Assembly (NCBI GenBank): GCA_034189755.1
Contig: JAXIHJ010000012.1
Span: 1-7,695 of the forward strand
DNA from: JAXIHJ01 sp034189755
GTDB taxonomy: Bacteria > Planctomycetota > Phycisphaerae > SM23-33
Direction of reading: 5' to 3'
DNA: 7,695 nucleotides
Positions 5,700-7,695 of the stretch are shown here, one piece after another; within the stretch, counting starts at the first letter, position 1, and each line of letters begins with the position of its first letter. The notes beneath the pieces were generated by a model. That model did not search any database and was not told the origin of the DNA. It saw only the letters and a list, made by a program, of their open reading frames with translations. Position numbers and translations under genes: made by a program.

Positions 5700-6908
5700 A
5701 TGTTAGGCAACACATTCGGACGGGTTTTTCAGGTAACTACGTGCGGCGAATCGTATGGCTGGCACGCGACGGCCGAAGAGGCCGGCTACGGCGGGGCGCT
5801 GTTTTGCATCGTCAACGGTGTGCCGCCGGGGATCAAGCTGGACGTTCAGAAAATCCAGAACGAGCTGGACAAGCGCCGCCCCGGCCAAAGCAAGATTGAC
5901 TCGCCCCGCAAGGAGACCGACCGCGTCGAGGTCGTCAGCGGCTGGTTCGAGGGCGTAACCACCGGCGCGCCGGTAGGGCTGCTTATCCGCAACGTCGATA
6001 CTCAGGACATCCACATCGATCAGTACCGCCAGGTCAAGGACGTAATCCGTCCGGGCCACGCCGAGGTGAACTTCTTCTACAAATACGGCGAGCACGGCGA
6101 CTGGTGCGGCGCCGGCCGGGCCAGCGGGCGGGAGACCGTCGGGCGAGTCGCCGGCGGGGCGGTTGCCAAGCAAATCCTCGCCCGCCATGGCATCGATGTA
6201 CTCTCACACGTAACCGAGTCGCACGGCATTAAAGGCCGAAGCCTCTCCGACGGCACGATGACTTTCAAAGAGATGAAAGATAACTATCGCAAGAACGATC
6301 TGAACTGCTGCGACCTGCCGGCGGCGGAGAAGATGATCGCCGACCTGCTGACCGTCAGCGAGGCCGGCGATACGGCCGGCGGCGTTATCGAGATTGTCGC
6401 CCGCGGCGTGCCGGCCGGACTGGGCGAGCCGGTGTTCGACAAGCTCAAGGCGACCATCGCCCACGGGCTGTGCAGCATCGGCGCCATGACCGGCCTGACA
6501 TTCGGCGGAGGCTTCAAGGCGGCCGACATGCTCGGCAGCGCGTGGAATGACCAGCCCTTTCTCGAAGACGGCAAGGTCCGCTTCCATACGAACAACTGCG
6601 GCGGCTTTCTCGGCGGCATGAGCAACGGTGAGGACCTTCTGATGCGCATGGCCGTCAAGGCCACGCCCACCATCTCCAAGGACCAGGACACCGTCGATAT
6701 GACGACGATGAAGCAAAAGAAGCTCGCCGCCATAACGCGGCGCGACATCACCATCCTGCCCCGGATTTACCCGGTGGCCGAGGCCATGACAGCCATCGCC
6801 ATTACCGACGCACTCTTCATGGCACACGGCTTTTGCGGCATGGCCGGCCTCGATGCGAAATGGCAAGACCTCACCAAGCCGCGAAACACCGGCGAATATA
6901 CAAAGTAG
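5700..6908 (+). CDS. aroC: Chorismate synthase, with altered active-site motifs
   Basis: Last shikimate step: converts EPSP to chorismate by anti-1,4 elimination of phosphate, using reduced FMN. 402 residues from ATG 5700, at the long end of the family. The fold is unmistakable: MLGNTFGRVFQVTTCGES at 1-18, CIVNGVPPGI 36-45, LDKRRPGQS 56-64, EGVTTGAPVGLLI 84-96, RPGHAE 117-122, GVPAGLGEPVFDKL 236-249, GGFLGGMSNG 301-310 and PVAEAM 358-363. Departures: motif 1 reads GESYG (16-20) where the family has GESHG with a catalytic His, followed by about 11 extra residues (21-31). The FMN/substrate signature reads CGAGRASGRET (136-146) instead of GGGRSSARET. The third signature reads RRDIT (347-351) instead of RHDPC. 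The second catalytic His is kept as His120 in RPGHA. aroA lies directly upstream, supporting a pathway role. The frame is intact, so it is not a decayed copy; activity and specificity are uncertain. Confidence 0.93.
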   Translation: MLGNTFGRVFQVTTCGESYGWHATAEEAGYGGALFCIVNGVPPGIKLDVQKIQNELDKRRPGQSKIDSPRKETDRVEVVSGWFEGVTTGAPVGLLIRNVDTQDIHIDQYRQVKDVIRPGHAEVNFFYKYGEHGDWCGAGRASGRETVGRVAGGAVAKQILARHGIDVLSHVTESHGIKGRSLSDGTMTFKEMKDNYRKNDLNCCDLPAAEKMIADLLTVSEAGDTAGGVIEIVARGVPAGLGEPVFDKLKATIAHGLCSIGAMTGLTFGGGFKAADMLGSAWNDQPFLEDGKVRFHTNNCGGFLGGMSNGEDLLMRMAVKATPTISKDQDTVDMTTMKQKKLAAITRRDITILPRIYPVAEAMTAIAITDALFMAHGFCGMAGLDAKWQDLTKPRNTGEYTK

Positions 6909-6956
6909 AGTTGGCAAACATCGACTTGTTGATTGTTGTAATATTGGTGATGCCGG

Positions 6957-7695
6957 TCAGGAGATAAACACCTTTGTCGGGCGCAGTGTCCGGCCATCGT
7001 CTTCGATAGTTGCAATTGCGACGAGTTGCCCCAGTTCATTGATGACGGCTACCTCGCCGGGCGGGCCTTCGGGCAGTTCGACGGGGTTGCCGTTTCTCAA
7101 GCGGTTAACTATTGCCGGAGAGGCCTTGACTTTCTGATGATTCTCCAAAGCCGCAAGGGGAGAAATCAAATCACGCGCCGGAGAGAGTTCCTCAAGACTG
7201 GTCGCGTCAGAAATGTAAAAGCCACCCACTTCCATTCGCGTCAGGCTTGAGCAGTACCCGCCGACGCCAAGGGCCGTTCCGATATCGCGGGCGAGTGAGC
7301 GGATGTAAGTCCCACTGCCGCAGCGGACGTCGATTTCCAGTGTCGGATACTCGTATCTCACCAGCTCGACGGCGTGGATGACAACCGGCCGGGGAGGCCG
7401 CTGCGGTTGTTTTCCGGCCCGTGCGAGTTTATAGGCCCGTCGCCCGGCCACGTGCACGGCAGAGTGTACGGGCGGAACCTGTTTGATCTTGCCCACGAAT
7501 CGCCGCAGTGTATCGCGCAGCTTATCTTCCGGCGCCGGTTTGCCTTTTGGCGTCGGTATGATTTTCCCGTCGCAGTCGTCGGTGCTGCTGGTTGCCCCTA
7601 GTGTAATCTCTGCCCGGTATCGCTTCGGCTGGGCCTGCACATACCGAGCTAGGCGCGTCGCCGGGCCGATGCAGATAACCAGTACGCCGTCGGCA
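6957..7695 (-). CDS. truB: tRNA pseudouridine-55 synthase, 5'-truncated by the window edge
   Basis: Isomerises U55 to pseudouridine in the T-loop of elongator tRNAs. About 245 C-terminal residues are visible, read leftward from 7694. The first visible residues ADGVLVICIGPATRLARYV continue the catalytic motif GHTGTLDP, so the catalytic Asp is just beyond the edge. KRYRAEITLGATSSTDD (in the first 40 visible residues) holds the conserved Tyr that stacks on the target base. SGTYIRSLARDIGTALG carries the conserved Arg of motif III, and LTRMEVGGF the following conserved loop. The C-terminal part (PPGEVAVINELGQLVAIATI, then RPTKVF at the end) is the small PUA-like domain. GTG 7640 is an internal valine codon, not a start. 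The gene converges on aroC with 48 nt between stops. I see no convincing terminator there, only a weak stem at 6920-6933. Confidence 0.97.
   Translation of the reverse strand, partial: ADGVLVICIGPATRLARYVQAQPKRYRAEITLGATSSTDDCDGKIIPTPKGKPAPEDKLRDTLRRFVGKIKQVPPVHSAVHVAGRRAYKLARAGKQPQRPPRPVVIHAVELVRYEYPTLEIDVRCGSGTYIRSLARDIGTALGVGGYCSSLTRMEVGGFYISDATSLEELSPARDLISPLAALENHQKVKASPAIVNRLRNGNPVELPEGPPGEVAVINELGQLVAIATIEDDGRTLRPTKVFIS

Noticed and set aside
4296..6908. aroA and aroC as decaying pseudogenes
   Set aside because: Both frames are intact at normal length, most family motifs persist and codon use matches the neighbours. The motif changes look selected rather than random.
6909..6956. Bidirectional terminator between aroC and truB
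   Set aside because: Only a weak A/T-rich stem at 6920-6933 with a G-T pair, and a distant 6-base complement (6888-6893 with 6952-6957). No T-run is present on either strand.
7638..7640. GTG as the truB start
   Set aside because: The frame continues upstream to the window edge with clear TruB sequence (ADGVLVICIG), so the gene starts outside the window.

Overview
The window is about 60% G+C by eye and densely packed with core housekeeping genes. Six genes run on the + strand: a 5'-truncated gltX, a PfkB-family sugar kinase, thpR, recA, aroA and aroC. A convergent truB on the - strand is cut by the right edge. I see no phage, transposon, CRISPR or defence gene, tRNA or rRNA. The protein style, the G+C-rich genes with AT-rich periodic spacers, and the divergent AroA/AroC suggest a Planctomycetota-like bacterium, perhaps Phycisphaerae. 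That placement is recall-based inference; a RecA or GltX tree would settle it.

Layout: positions 2-1411 encode glutamyl-tRNA synthetase, opening inside its HIGH-type motif. A strong 9-bp hairpin follows its stop. A run of five degenerate 7-base units then ends exactly at the start codon of the PfkB-type kinase (1479-2384). thpR (2434-3000), an RNA 2',3'-cyclic phosphodiesterase, precedes recA, a pairing seen in other bacteria. The 169-nt thpR-recA spacer holds two mutually exclusive hairpins, a perfect 12-bp tandem duplication and a plausible promoter. recA (3170-4216) is canonical. aroA (4296-5576) and aroC (5700-6908) encode the last two steps of the shikimate pathway, EPSP synthase and chorismate synthase. 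They are separated by a long inverted repeat whose arms are built of 9-base units. truB (tRNA Psi55 synthase) converges on aroC with 48 nt between the stops.

The most interesting content is the pair of adjacent shikimate enzymes, both departing from family consensus at active-site motifs. The AroA phosphoenolpyruvate loop carries Ile and Phe where E. coli has Thr97 and Pro101. AroC has Tyr in place of the first catalytic His (GESYG instead of GESHG), about 11 extra residues in that motif, and changes in its other two signatures. Either this is a lineage-wide variant of the pathway with altered inhibitor sensitivity, or the pair is specialised and a canonical pair lies elsewhere in the genome. 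The second theme is that three spacers each carry a different short-period repeat (7, 12 and 9 bases) directly upstream of a gene.
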